Shown: in pieces, positions 1 through 7,875 of the stretch
How the letters are laid out: each line of letters opens with the position of its first letter
How positions within the stretch are numbered: position 1 is the stretch's first letter
From: an uncultured delta proteobacterium
Lineage (GTDB): Bacteria; Desulfobacterota; Desulfobulbia; Desulfobulbales; Desulfocapsaceae
Length of the DNA: 64,000 nt
Reading direction: 5' to 3'
NCBI GenBank assembly: GCA_903875445.1
Contig: CAIQWD010000101.1
Coordinates: 44,119-108,118 of the forward strand
Notes under the pieces: model-generated
The model's database searches: none
What the model was told of the DNA's origin: nothing
What the model saw: the letters and a program-made list of their open reading frames with translations, nothing else
Position numbers and translations under genes: made by a program

Positions 1-1479
1 TACGATAATCCGAGCGACTGGGAAATCGCCGCGCAGATGGGCGTCTCCTCCTACGGCCAGATGACCGCCGGCGGCTGGATGTATATCGGTCCTCAAGGCA
101 TCGTCCATGGCACCTACAACACCCTGCTCAATGCCGGGCGAAAAATGTGCGGCGTCGGCGCCTGTGCCGATTTGCGCGGACTGCTCTTTGTATCTTCCGG
201 TTTGGGCGGCATGAGTGGCGCCCAGCCCAAGGCGGCGAAAATAGCCGGGCTGGTATCGATAACCGCGGAGGTCGATCTTTCAAGAATTACCACCCGCCAA
301 AAGCAGGGTTGGGTCGATCTGGTGACCGACAATCCTGCAGGAGCGGTCGCCCTTGCCGAGGCGGCACGGCAGAAAAAAAAAGCAAGCTCCATCGCCTTTC
401 ACGGCAATATCGTTGATCTTATCGAATATCTGGTTGCGCAAAGGGTGAAGGTCGACCTATTGTCCGACCAGACCTCCTGCCATGTGGTGTATGACGGCGG
501 CTATTGTCCGCAGGGTCTCAGTTTTGCCGAGCGCACCCGGATGCTGGCCAGTGATCGCCTGAACTTCACCCAGCTGGTGGATATCAGTTTAAAACGGCAC
601 TACCTCGCCATCAAGGAAATCACCGCCCAGGGCACCTTCTTTTTCGATTACGGCAACGCCTTTCTCAAGGCGGTATTCGATGCCGGAGTACGGGAGGTGG
701 CGCGCAACGGCGTCGATGCCAAGGATGGCTTTATCTTCCCCTCCTATTGCGAAGATATCATGGGGCCGATCTTTGACTACGGCTATGGCCCTTTTCGCTG
801 GGTTTGCCTGAGCGGTTTGGCGGAAGATCTGCACCGCACCGACCTGGCGGCTCTATCCTGCATCGATCCCGAGCGACGCTGTGAAGATCGCGACAACTAC
901 CTGTGGATCAAGGATGCCGAACGCAATAACTTGGTGGTCGGCAGCCAGGCGCGTATCCTCTATCAGGATGCCGGGGGACGGGTCAAGATTGCCTTCCGCT
1001 TTAATGCAATGGTCCGCAACGGCGAGGTCGGACCGATTATGCTCGGTCGCGATCATCATGACCCCGGCGGCACCGATTCACCCTTCCGGGAAACCGCCAA
1101 TATTCTCGATGGCTCCAACGTCTGCGCCGATATGGCGACCCACTGCTTTGCCGGCAATGCCGCCCGTGGCATGACCATGGTGGCCCTGCACAATGGCGGC
1201 GGCACCGGCATCGGCAAGGCGATCAACGGCGGCTTCGGCCTGGTCCTGGACGGCAGTAAACGAGTCGATGCCATTATCCGTAGCGCCATGAGCTGGGATG
1301 TGATGGGTGGGGTCGCCCGCCGCAACTGGGCGAGAAATGCCAATGCGGTGGAGGTGGCTGCCGGCTATAACCGGGACAATACCAATGGCGATCAGATCAC
1401 CCTGCCCTTTCTGGTCGATGATGGCCGGCTGGCATCAGCTCTTGACACACTCTTCGCCAAAGAGGGGGCCAAGCCGTGA
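1..1479 (+). CDS. hutU: Urocanate hydratase, C-terminal part (5' end outside window)
   Basis: Urocanase converts urocanate to 4-imidazolone-5-propionate using a tightly bound NAD+, the second step of histidine degradation. The frame is open from base 1 (it begins YDNPSDWEIAAQMG), so the gene starts upstream of the window; 492 residues are visible. The urocanase signature appears at once, with YGQMTAGGWMYIGPQGIVHG at about residues 17-36. The glycine-rich GVGACADLRGLLFVSSGLGG stretch and SGLGGMSGAQPKAA follow, and the late segment HNGGGTGIGKAINGGFGLV is also typical. The stop overlaps the start of hutI by four bases, which indicates translational coupling in a hut operon. A hutH gene would be expected upstream but cannot be seen. 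Family membership is certain; the missing N-terminus is only an effect of the window edge. Confidence 0.95.
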   Translation, partial: YDNPSDWEIAAQMGVSSYGQMTAGGWMYIGPQGIVHGTYNTLLNAGRKMCGVGACADLRGLLFVSSGLGGMSGAQPKAAKIAGLVSITAEVDLSRITTRQKQGWVDLVTDNPAGAVALAEAARQKKKASSIAFHGNIVDLIEYLVAQRVKVDLLSDQTSCHVVYDGGYCPQGLSFAERTRMLASDRLNFTQLVDISLKRHYLAIKEITAQGTFFFDYGNAFLKAVFDAGVREVARNGVDAKDGFIFPSYCEDIMGPIFDYGYGPFRWVCLSGLAEDLHRTDLAALSCIDPERRCEDRDNYLWIKDAERNNLVVGSQARILYQDAGGRVKIAFRFNAMVRNGEVGPIMLGRDHHDPGGTDSPFRETANILDGSNVCADMATHCFAGNAARGMTMVALHNGGGTGIGKAINGGFGLVLDGSKRVDAIIRSAMSWDVMGGVARRNWARNANAVEVAAGYNRDNTNGDQITLPFLVDDGRLASALDTLFAKEGAKP

Positions 1480-2720
1480 TACGAAAACTGGTGCGCAACG
1501 CCTCCCTGTTCACACCGCTTGACGGCGGTCGTCCGGCGGCCGGCCGGCAGCAGGGAGAGCTGCTGCATCTTCCCCGTGCGGCGATCCTCATTGAAAATGG
1601 CCTGATCGCTAGCCTTGGCGCGGAAGATGAGGTGTTGCCGACTTTGCAAGATGCGCCGATTGACGAAGAGATCGATGCCGCCGGTTCGTGCATGGTCCCC
1701 GGCTTTGTCGATCCGCACACCCATCTCTGTTTTGTCAGTCCCCGCGAAGCCGAATTTACCCGGCGTTTGCGGGGAGTTGCCTATCTCGACATCCTGCAGC
1801 AAGGTGGGGGCATTCTTGCCTCGGTTGCGGCTATTCGGCAAACTTCCGAAGAAGAACTCTATCGGCTGACCCGTGAGCGGGCGCTGCAAGCCCTGTCTTT
1901 CGGCAGTACGACGCTTGAAATCAAGAGCGGCTACGGCCTTGACACCGAAAACGAGATGAAGATGCTGCGCGTTATCAAAAGAGTCGGGCGCAGCACGCCC
2001 CTTGATGTGGTGCCCACCTTTCTCGGCGCGCATGCCGTCCCCCCCGCCTATGCCGGCCGGGAAGATGCCTATCTCGACCTCCTTATCGAAGAAATGCTGC
2101 CGCGAATCAAGGCCGAAGAACTTGCCGAACAGTGCGATATTTTTTGCGAGAATGGGGTGTTTTCCCTCGAACAAAGCCGCAGGCTGTTGACCGCCGCAAG
2201 AGATATCGGATTCCATGTGAAAATCCATGCCGATGAGGTCAATGATCTCGGTGGTGCCGGTCTTGCCGCCGAACTGCAGGCCCTTTCCGCCGATCATCTG
2301 CTGGCGGCAAGCGATGTCGGCCTTGCCCGGATGGCCGCCGCAGGCATAGTGGCAACTCTCCTGCCGGCTACCGCCTACAGTCTGAGAAAGCCCTATGCCA
2401 GGGCGAAAGACATGCTGGCCCACGGAGTTGCCCTGGCTCTTGCCACCGATTGCAATCCCGGCTCGTGTTTATGCGAATCCATGCCCTTCGTCATCGGTCT
2501 GGCGGTTTTGAATATGGGCTTGACACCGGCCGAAGCGCTGACCGCCGCCACCCTCAATGCCGCCTATGCCATTGGCATGGCGGAGAAAGTCGGCAGTCTC
2601 CAGGTCGGCAAACAGGCCGATTTTCTCCTGCTCGATGGTGAAAGCCCGGCGATTCTTGCCTTTCATGCCGGCGTCTCGCCCGTTTGCGCCGTCTACAAGC
2701 GTGGCGAAAAAATCTTCTGA
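1476..2720 (+). CDS. hutI: Imidazolonepropionase
   Basis: Hydrolyses 4-imidazolone-5-propionate to N-formimino-L-glutamate, the third step of histidine degradation, in the cytosol. The protein has 414 residues, the usual length. It is an amidohydrolase: the metal-binding motif DPHTHLCF lies at about residues 77-84, and GGGILASV follows the conserved loop. KIHADEVND (about residue 249) supplies a metal-binding histidine, and ATDCNPGS (about residue 325) the catalytic aspartate. The start is a GTG at 1476 inside the GTGA overlap with hutU. The next gene, encoding the fused formiminotransferase-cyclodeaminase, begins 19 bases after the stop, so all three form one operon. Confidence 0.96.
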   Translation: MIRKLVRNASLFTPLDGGRPAAGRQQGELLHLPRAAILIENGLIASLGAEDEVLPTLQDAPIDEEIDAAGSCMVPGFVDPHTHLCFVSPREAEFTRRLRGVAYLDILQQGGGILASVAAIRQTSEEELYRLTRERALQALSFGSTTLEIKSGYGLDTENEMKMLRVIKRVGRSTPLDVVPTFLGAHAVPPAYAGREDAYLDLLIEEMLPRIKAEELAEQCDIFCENGVFSLEQSRRLLTAARDIGFHVKIHADEVNDLGGAGLAAELQALSADHLLAASDVGLARMAAAGIVATLLPATAYSLRKPYARAKDMLAHGVALALATDCNPGSCLCESMPFVIGLAVLNMGLTPAEALTAATLNAAYAIGMAEKVGSLQVGKQADFLLLDGESPAILAFHAGVSPVCAVYKRGEKIF

Positions 2721-2739
2721 TCTCAGTGAGTGTGGAGCT

Positions 2740-4365
2740 ATGAAAAAAATAGTCGAATGCGTCCCTAATTTTTCCGAAGGTCAGGATCAACAGGTCATAG
2801 AGGCCATTGCCACTGCCATTCGCGAAACCAGCGGCTGTAGCCTCCTCGATGTCGATGCCGGCCAGTCCACTCATCGCACGGTCTATACCTTTGTCGGTGA
2901 TCCGCAGGCGATTGTCGAAGGCGCCTTGGCTGCGGCCCGGACAGCGCGCCGGCGCATCGATATGCGCCGGCACCACGGCGAACACCCGCGCATGGGAGCA
3001 CTCGATGTCTGTCCCTTTATCCCGGTTGCCGGGGTGAGCATGGCGGAATGTGTTGCCATTGCCGGAGAATTTGCCATGCGCCTGGCAAAAGAACTGCAAG
3101 TTCCAGTTTATCTCTATGAAGAGGCGGGCCGGCAGGACTTTCGCAGGCATCTAGCCGATATCCGCGAGGGCGAATACGAGGGCCTTGCCAAAAAACTGAC
3201 TGATCCCCGCTGGTTACCGGATTTTGGTCCTGCCGCATTTGTCCCCGAGTGGGGCGCTACCGTCACCGGGGCGCGGAGGTTTCTCATTGCCTATAATGTC
3301 AATATCCTCGGCACCGCCAACCAGGCGCACCGCATCGCCCTCAATCTGCGGGAAAGCGGTCGGGGCGAGGGGCAACCGGGACGTCTGCCGGCGGTTCAAG
3401 GGATGGGCTGGTATGTGAACGAATACCAAATGGCCCAGGTCACGGTCAATCTCACCGATTATAAAACAACGCCGCTCCATGTCCTCTACGAGGAAGTAAA
3501 AAAGGAGGCGGCAGCCCTCGGCATCGGGGTCGCCGGCTCGGAAATCGTCGGCCTGGTGCCGCGCGAGGCCTTGCTGGCGGCGGCTGATTACTACCTCAAG
3601 CGGGAAAAGATCTTTCTTTACCGGGAAGAGCAGAAGATCCGCTTAGCCGTCGAACGGCTGGGCCTGAATTCTATCACTCCTTTTCTTCCGCAAAAAAGAG
3701 TTATTGAGTATCTGGTTACCGAGCCGCCGGCGGAACCGCTTGCCTCGCTTTCGGTGCGCGGCTTTATTGAAGAGGTGGCGGCTCGCAGCTCGGCCCCCGG
3801 AGGCGGCTCGGTGTCCGCCATGCTGGCGGCGGTCGGCGCCGCCCTGGGAGCGATGGTGGCGCAGCTGACCTACGGGGTGCGCAAGTTCGAACAGGTGGGA
3901 CCGCAGATGCAGCAGGCCTTGCCGGTCCTCGATGCCCTCAGTCGGCAGCTGATTCCCATGATCGATGCCGACACCTCAGCTTTCAAAGAATATATGCTGG
4001 CCCTGCAGCTGCCGAAAAATACGGCAGAAGAGAAAACCATCCGCCGGGCAGCCATGCAGACGGGCCTGAAAACCGCCGTTGAAGTACCTCTAACCACCAT
4101 GCGCCTGGGCGATTCAGCCTGGGAGGCGCTTACCCTTGTCGCCCGTCACGGCAATCCCGCTTCCGCCTCCGATGTGCAGGTGGGGGTGCGAGCCATGGAG
4201 ACCGGTATTTGGGGTGCCTGGCAGAATGTCCTGATCAATCTTCGCGGCATTGATGACCAAGGATATTCTGATGCAATACGCCGGGAAGCAGACGACATAG
4301 CCGCCAGGGCTGCGAGCAGTTGCGGCGAAATTCTAGCCATTATCAACCAACGCCTGACAAATTGA
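2740..4365 (+). CDS. ftcD: Formimidoyltransferase-cyclodeaminase (bifunctional)
   Basis: Transfers the formimino group of formiminoglutamate to tetrahydrofolate and then deaminates it to 5,10-methenyl-THF, linking histidine breakdown to the one-carbon pool. The start ATG at 2740 follows a GGAG-like site and gives 541 residues, close to the animal FTCD enzyme. Residues 1 to about 320 are the formiminotransferase domain, with MKKIVECVPNFSEG at the N-terminus and RRHHGEHPRMGALDVCPF near residue 73. Residues from about 340 to the end are the cyclodeaminase domain (APGGGSVSAMLAAVGAALGAM). A longer upstream frame running into hutI is not used because family homology begins at MKKIVECVPNF. Many bacteria use hydrolytic routes (HutF/HutG) instead; this operon uses the folate-coupled one. 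Confidence 0.95.
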   Translation: MKKIVECVPNFSEGQDQQVIEAIATAIRETSGCSLLDVDAGQSTHRTVYTFVGDPQAIVEGALAAARTARRRIDMRRHHGEHPRMGALDVCPFIPVAGVSMAECVAIAGEFAMRLAKELQVPVYLYEEAGRQDFRRHLADIREGEYEGLAKKLTDPRWLPDFGPAAFVPEWGATVTGARRFLIAYNVNILGTANQAHRIALNLRESGRGEGQPGRLPAVQGMGWYVNEYQMAQVTVNLTDYKTTPLHVLYEEVKKEAAALGIGVAGSEIVGLVPREALLAAADYYLKREKIFLYREEQKIRLAVERLGLNSITPFLPQKRVIEYLVTEPPAEPLASLSVRGFIEEVAARSSAPGGGSVSAMLAAVGAALGAMVAQLTYGVRKFEQVGPQMQQALPVLDALSRQLIPMIDADTSAFKEYMLALQLPKNTAEEKTIRRAAMQTGLKTAVEVPLTTMRLGDSAWEALTLVARHGNPASASDVQVGVRAMETGIWGAWQNVLINLRGIDDQGYSDAIRREADDIAARAASSCGEILAIINQRLTN

Positions 4366-4847
4366 TGATATTCCGCTTGGAGAAAACAACAAAGCACAAA
4401 GACCGGGCAACCTTGCCGAGACGAGACATTCACCGACACAATTGAAGGCTTCACCGGCAGAAGGTTGACCGCATTTCCCTCTACCCCCTTATTTCTTTTA
4501 TACATTTTGAATGAAAGCCTAAACAAGAAAGTACCTGGTAGCCGCTCAGGGTAAACGTCAAAACCGAAAAATCTTGTCATCTTCTAAGCCTGACCCTCTC
4601 TCCAATATTTAGCCATCATATCCAGTCACTGCTTCCTAAATATGGGGAGTGTCCTTTGTTATTCCTAGTTACCGGTTGCCATGATGGCGACCGTTGATGA
4701 GATATTGTACTGAAGAAGATGCTCGGTTTTCTTGGTCAGATTGGGGGACTGCTGAAATAATGGGTGAGGGACGATGCGTTTGTTCAAGAGGGCACGGAGG
4801 GTGGCTTTTTCCGCGTAGCGGTTTAGTTCAACTAATATTATGTGAAT
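4366..4847. other. Non-coding tract between ftcD and the AT-rich island
   Basis: No convincing gene was found on either strand. Base composition falls steadily from the GC-rich ftcD end toward the AT-rich island that begins at roughly 4815-4850. Short open frames here lack ribosome sites and recognisable residues. The tract could hold the ftcD terminator or decayed DNA; I see neither a clean hairpin plus T-run nor a transposase remnant. Confidence 0.5.
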
Positions 4848-5732
4848 CTAATTGTTCTTTGGGAGTTGTTTTTTAATATCTCATATCACTTTGTTCATAT
4901 CATTTCCAGCATCCACAGTCTCTTGCAATACTTTATTTAATTCTCTTAATTGAGCAAGAGTCTCAGTTTTTTGAGTAAGAGTCTCAGTTTTTTGAGCAAG
5001 AGTCTCAGTTTTTTGAGTAAGAGTCTCAGTATTTATTTTTTCTCTGTTTGCAAAAGTTATAGTAACATCTCAATCAAGTCTTTTTCCTACTTCAATAATA
5101 TTTTCAGGAAGTCATTCTTCATTTGTTATTACAAGTCATTTTATATAATCTGAAGCTCATGGAAATCAGCTATTTACTCAGTCAATATATGCCATAATTG
5201 ATCATTGTAGATTTGAAGTATCTGCTCAAGCAGTTTTTACTATAACAATGGATGAATATATATTATTTAAAAACGATATATAAGCTGCTAATCCTCATGA
5301 TAATTCTTTTTCATCAAAAGTTCACTTTTTTCAAGTGTTATAATATTCTTGTGCAAGTTCTTTAAAATTTTCAGGTAATAATTTAAAGGTATTAATAGTA
5401 TCATTTAGATATTTTTGACCTCTTTTTGAAGAACTAAAAGCTTTTTCTAGGATTTTTGTTATTTCATCTTGAGACATTATTATTGATTCTTTAGACCTCT
5501 CAATTTCTTGAGGAAGCTGCTTTGCGTTGTTTTTCTCGATACTGGGGTTGTTTGAATTTTGTGAAGAGTTCGACAAATCCCCTGCTTGAGCAGATTGAAT
5601 ACCAATTATAAGAGTTGTAAGTAAACAAACAGCGTTCCCTATTTGTTTAAATCTAACAAATATCGATTTTTCTACTTGATAGTTTTTGGATATGTTAACT
5701 AATGAATTCTGATTACTACCGGTTCAGTGCAT
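4848..5732 (-). CDS. Exported coiled-coil protein readable only with UGA as sense (probably glycine)
   Basis: Read with the ordinary code, this AT-rich stretch gives only a fragment (5576-5331) that ends at TGA. If TGA is sense, the same frame stays open from 5732 to a TAG at 4850-4848, about 294 residues. In-frame TGA codons have low coordinates 5331, 5322, 5295, 5226, 5202, 5178, 5166, 5157, 5136, 5112, 5070 and 4881, plus one at 5724 near the doubtful start. As glycine they give natural contexts such as YIDGVNSGFPGASDYIKG and NEEGLPENIIEVGKRLDG; as tryptophan they would give an absurd Trp content. GGA, GGG and GGT also occur. The N-terminus reads as a signal peptide (VRFKQIGNAVCLLTTLIIGI, then SAQA and a GDLS mature start). 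The C-terminus has four KTETL(A/T)Q heptads predicting a coiled coil. The start is uncertain: the only in-frame ATG is 5732-5730, inside GC-richer flanking DNA, so the gene may be truncated. Function unknown. Confidence 0.72.
4950..5030 (-). repeat. Four tandem 21-bp units encoding heptads
   Basis: Four near-identical 21-bp direct repeats start at 4950, 4971, 4992 and 5013. They differ mainly at one base, so units alternate between Ala and Thr at one heptad position. Period 21 equals seven codons in the recoded minus-strand frame, giving KTETL(A/T)Q repeated. This is a coding coiled-coil repeat, not a CRISPR array, since there are no spacers. Confidence 0.9.
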
Positions 5733-6145
5733 TTTGGCTTTCCCTTGGTTCCGGGTCGGTCGAGTCTTTTTTTACCTTTCCATGACTTCAGAGCCTCCAT
5801 CGACTGCCCCATCCGGTTGCGCCTTCTGAATACCCCAGCCATTGAGGACCTACGCTTGCAGGGCTTATTTGAGGGTGTCCATCCCCGTTTCCAGGGCACC
5901 AACTTTCGTCCACTACCTGCGCAGATCTCGTCTGCGGTATCATTTGCCAGTCCAACCTTACCGGGATCTGCTCTCCCCATAACGGAAACCCGGAAATGAA
6001 CCGGTACCGTTACGGACAGGAGGGTGAAATACGGATGAAGGTTACATTTCCCTTCCGCCGTGGGCAAACGTTTATTCCGTTTGCCGATTAACGATTAAAA
6101 TCATCTTGATGAAAAGCATTTTTCTCCATTGATGTCAATAGAAAA
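5733..6145. other. GC-richer tract between the AT-rich island and the UCA tRNA; no gene recognised
   Basis: Both strands hold open frames of about 90 and 120 codons, but neither protein is recognisable and the two overlap, so at most one could be real. The minus-strand product is rich in Arg, Lys and Pro (for example KKRLDRPGTKGKPKCTEP). Such basic low-complexity frames often come from structured RNA leaders or mobile-element edges, and a group II intron leader was considered. No reverse transcriptase is present, so I leave it unassigned. The change from AT-rich to GC-rich DNA falls near 5700-5712, at a GAATTC hexamer (5704-5709). Confidence 0.4.
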
Positions 6146-6238
6146 TGGAGCGGACAACGGGATTCGAACCCGCAATACGGGGGTGGCGCCCCCTACCAGG
6201 CTCTGAAGGCCTGCGTGTTGCCATTACACTATGTCCGC
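6146..6238 (-). tRNA. tRNA with UCA anticodon and long variable arm (selC-like or glycine-type opal-reading tRNA)
   Basis: The minus strand folds as a full cloverleaf. The acceptor stem is GCGGACA/TGTCCGC (7 bp) and is followed by TA. The D-arm is GTGT/ACAC with loop AATGGCA. The anticodon stem is CAGGC/GCCTG with loop CTTCAGA, so the anticodon is UCA (6206-6204), which reads UGA. The variable arm has about 23 nt with a GGGGG/CCCCC stem. The T-arm is GCGGG/CCCGT with loop TTCGAAT, then discriminator U and encoded CCA (6148-6146). A long variable arm plus UCA suggests tRNA-Sec, and selB lies at 11.9-13.9 kb. However, bacterial tRNA-Sec normally has an 8-bp acceptor, a 6-bp D-stem and G73. Here the acceptor, D-arm, T-arm and U73 look like bacterial tRNA-Gly(UCC). 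Identity is therefore open; the tRNA gene itself is well supported. Confidence 0.85.
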
Positions 6239-6273
6239 GTTGTATTCATATTTGCGCTCAAGATGAGATTTGT

Positions 6274-6339
6274 TTTTCGTAGGGTGCACTCTGTGCACCA
6301 ACAAAACCAGGATGGTGCACAGAGTGCACCCTACGAAAA
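6274..6339. repeat. Perfect 27-bp inverted repeat with 12-nt loop
   Basis: The arms at 6274-6300 and 6313-6339 are exact reverse complements and contain the core AGGGTGCACTCTGTGCACC. It sits four bases beyond the stop of the next minus-strand gene and about 35 bases from the tRNA 5' end. It may serve as a terminator or be a REP-like element. A related single half-copy occurs at 34103-34130. Confidence 0.92.
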
Positions 6340-6342
6340 GCG

Positions 6343-7074
6343 TCAATTTGAAAGCTCATCGGAATTATTAGGGGTGTTTTCCGGTAGATGCTTCCCTTGG
6401 CTCAACTCCTCCAGCAAACGTTGATAGGTTGCAATGCGGGTGGGCTTGAGCCGTTCTCCTTCTTCGCTGAGCAGGGTAATCCACGCCTTCCCAGGGGGTT
6501 TGATGCGCAGAGAGAAGAACACCCTTTCTTGTTCATCGGTCTTAAAGGATTCCTTCAGTTCCGTGCCAAGCCCCCATCTTTTATTTAATCGCACCTGAGC
6601 CCTCTGGCGCAGTTGCTCGGGTGGCGCGAACCTCGATACCGAACTTTTAGGATACAGACCGAGATAGTGATGATACAGAAATCTGTATGTTGCAAGCTCG
6701 AAGAGTTGTTTGTTTGGTTCGCCGTGCAGACTGTGCAGCAAGATGCAATAGGCGGTATAAGCCCAGCGCTCCGGCTCGGTCCCAACAGGAAGAACAAGCC
6801 ATTGAAAAAGGCCGATTCTTTGGGCGAGATCAAGAACGTAGCCACCTTTTTCGACCAATTGCTCCCACAATTCAAGTTGACGCCCGTGATCGGTGTGGCC
6901 CAGTTTCTCCATCATATCGAAAAATTTCAACAACAAATAGGCTTCGCCGCAACGCCTCGCCACCTCCAGTGGCGGCAGCAGTTGCCCGCCGGCGCTGGTG
7001 GGGAGTCTGATGCGCTTTCTGTCGGCCAGATGGTCAAGCAGTGGAGCGGTTATATGCTCAAGATGACGGGCCAT
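6343..7074 (-). CDS. Protein of unknown function, 243 residues
   Basis: I do not recognise this family. The product is cytosolic-looking, with no signal peptide or membrane segment. It is rich in aromatic and Leu residues in the middle (ELATYRFLYHHYLGLYP at about residues 126-142) and has a charged, Pro-rich C-terminus. Codon use resembles the surrounding host genes rather than the AT-rich island to its left. The start at 7074 is the first ATG and has no strong ribosome site. It stands alone between the inverted repeat (6274-6339) and the cupin gene, both near or on the same strand. Length and composition suggest a real gene, but a decayed accessory gene cannot be excluded. Confidence 0.6.
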   Translation of the reverse strand: MARHLEHITAPLLDHLADRKRIRLPTSAGGQLLPPLEVARRCGEAYLLLKFFDMMEKLGHTDHGRQLELWEQLVEKGGYVLDLAQRIGLFQWLVLPVGTEPERWAYTAYCILLHSLHGEPNKQLFELATYRFLYHHYLGLYPKSSVSRFAPPEQLRQRAQVRLNKRWGLGTELKESFKTDEQERVFFSLRIKPPGKAWITLLSEEGERLKPTRIATYQRLLEELSQGKHLPENTPNNSDELSN

Positions 7075-7195
7075 TGCCTTAGGTGGAGTGTCGTGTTTTT
7101 GCGGATCGTCTCTGGCTTAAAGGTTACAATATAGACTCCGGAGCAATTCCCTACCACATAAAAACAATACAATCCGGCAAAGATCCAGGCATCCT

Positions 7196-7516
7196 TCAAA
7201 TCGGCGGAGCGATCGTTACCACAATGCGCATATCGGTGGTCGCTCGAACCCCGTGCGGTTCTCTGATCTCCGAGATGAGGATATTGCCGGTTTTCGCCGG
7301 CATTTGCGCTCCATTCGCCCCGAGGAAAAAACCTTCCCCCTCAATCACTTGGATCGACAGTTCGCCGTCAAGATCGTGGGAATGGACGGGGAAGGTGACC
7401 CCGGCGCGCAGGTTGAAATTGATGATTTTAAAGAACTCGGAATCTTCCACGAGAAAAAAACGTTTCATTGCGCCTTCGGTAAATTCCCTGGTTGTATTGA
7501 GATCAAGCAGTTTCAT
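7196..7516 (-). CDS. Small cupin-domain protein
   Basis: A 106-residue single-domain protein with the cupin beta-barrel pattern. Motif 1 is HSHDLDGELSIQVIEGEGFF (residues about 46-65), with the usual His and Glu metal ligands. Motif 2 contains GNILISEIREPHGVRA (about 77-92), with the second His. Such small cupins bind a metal or a small ligand and often act in sensing or detoxification; no specific substrate can be read from the sequence. The N-terminus (MKLLDLNTTREFTEGAMKRF) is complete and a GGAGGC-like ribosome site precedes the ATG. It is transcribed alone. Confidence 0.82.
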   Translation of the reverse strand: MKLLDLNTTREFTEGAMKRFFLVEDSEFFKIINFNLRAGVTFPVHSHDLDGELSIQVIEGEGFFLGANGAQMPAKTGNILISEIREPHGVRATTDMRIVVTIAPPI

Positions 7517-7875
7517 AGTGCCTCCATCCTGGTTAAGAAAAAAAGAGTCAGGCTTACTTTTGCTTCAAGAAGCGGCGGGAGTTGGTGGCTCCTAACGCTT
7601 CTTTATATATAACAATGCCCTGTTAATGCGCCTTGACCTCAGTCAAGATTCCGGCAATATAGCCAAAATAATTCCGGCAAATTATGTTTTCGCCGTAACC
7701 TTCCGATAACATTTTCTGGAAAAAAAACTCCATTTGCCGTATTAGTGTTGCTGCAGCAAGGATGGCTTAACCGGTTATTCTTGATCTCAACCCGCGCCTC
7801 CGCCGCTTCTATGACGAATTGGCCTTCTTCATGCGACGGAGGCGTCTTTCTTTTAGCTGAATCAAAGGACACATA
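7517..7875. other. Intergenic region between the divergent cupin and mpl transcripts, with a GC-rich hairpin
   Basis: No gene was found. A stem pairs GCGCCTCCG (7794-7802) with CGGAGGCGT (7837-7845) and is followed by TCTTTCTTTT. It lies about 20 bases upstream of the ATG at 7876. On the plus strand this resembles a terminator or attenuator in the leader of the small-protein/mpl transcript. The rest presumably holds the two divergent promoters; none is clear enough to place. Confidence 0.45.

Noticed and set aside
2557..2739. N-terminal extension of FtcD overlapping hutI
   Set aside because: Family similarity begins at the ATG at 2740; the upstream part of the frame is a shadow of hutI.
4950..5030. 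CRISPR array
   Set aside because: Repeats are 21 bp, directly adjacent, in phase with codons and without spacers; they encode coiled-coil heptads.
5331..5576. An 81-residue minus-strand gene ending at TGA
   Set aside because: The TGA at 5333-5331 is followed by a continuous frame with the same composition down to 4848. It is a fragment of the recoded frame, not a separate gene.
4848..5732. UGA as tryptophan (mycoplasma-type code)
   Set aside because: Would give a dozen Trp in about 280 residues in loop-like contexts; glycine fits far better and GGA/GGG/GGT also occur in the frame.
4848..5732. UGA as selenocysteine (host SelB)
   Set aside because: Many UGA codons spread along one frame without a SECIS-like hairpin after each is not how selenoproteins look.
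5733..6145. Group II intron or reverse transcriptase remnant
   Set aside because: The basic frame on the minus strand looked intron-leader-like, but no reverse transcriptase, domain V hairpin or intron boundary could be identified.
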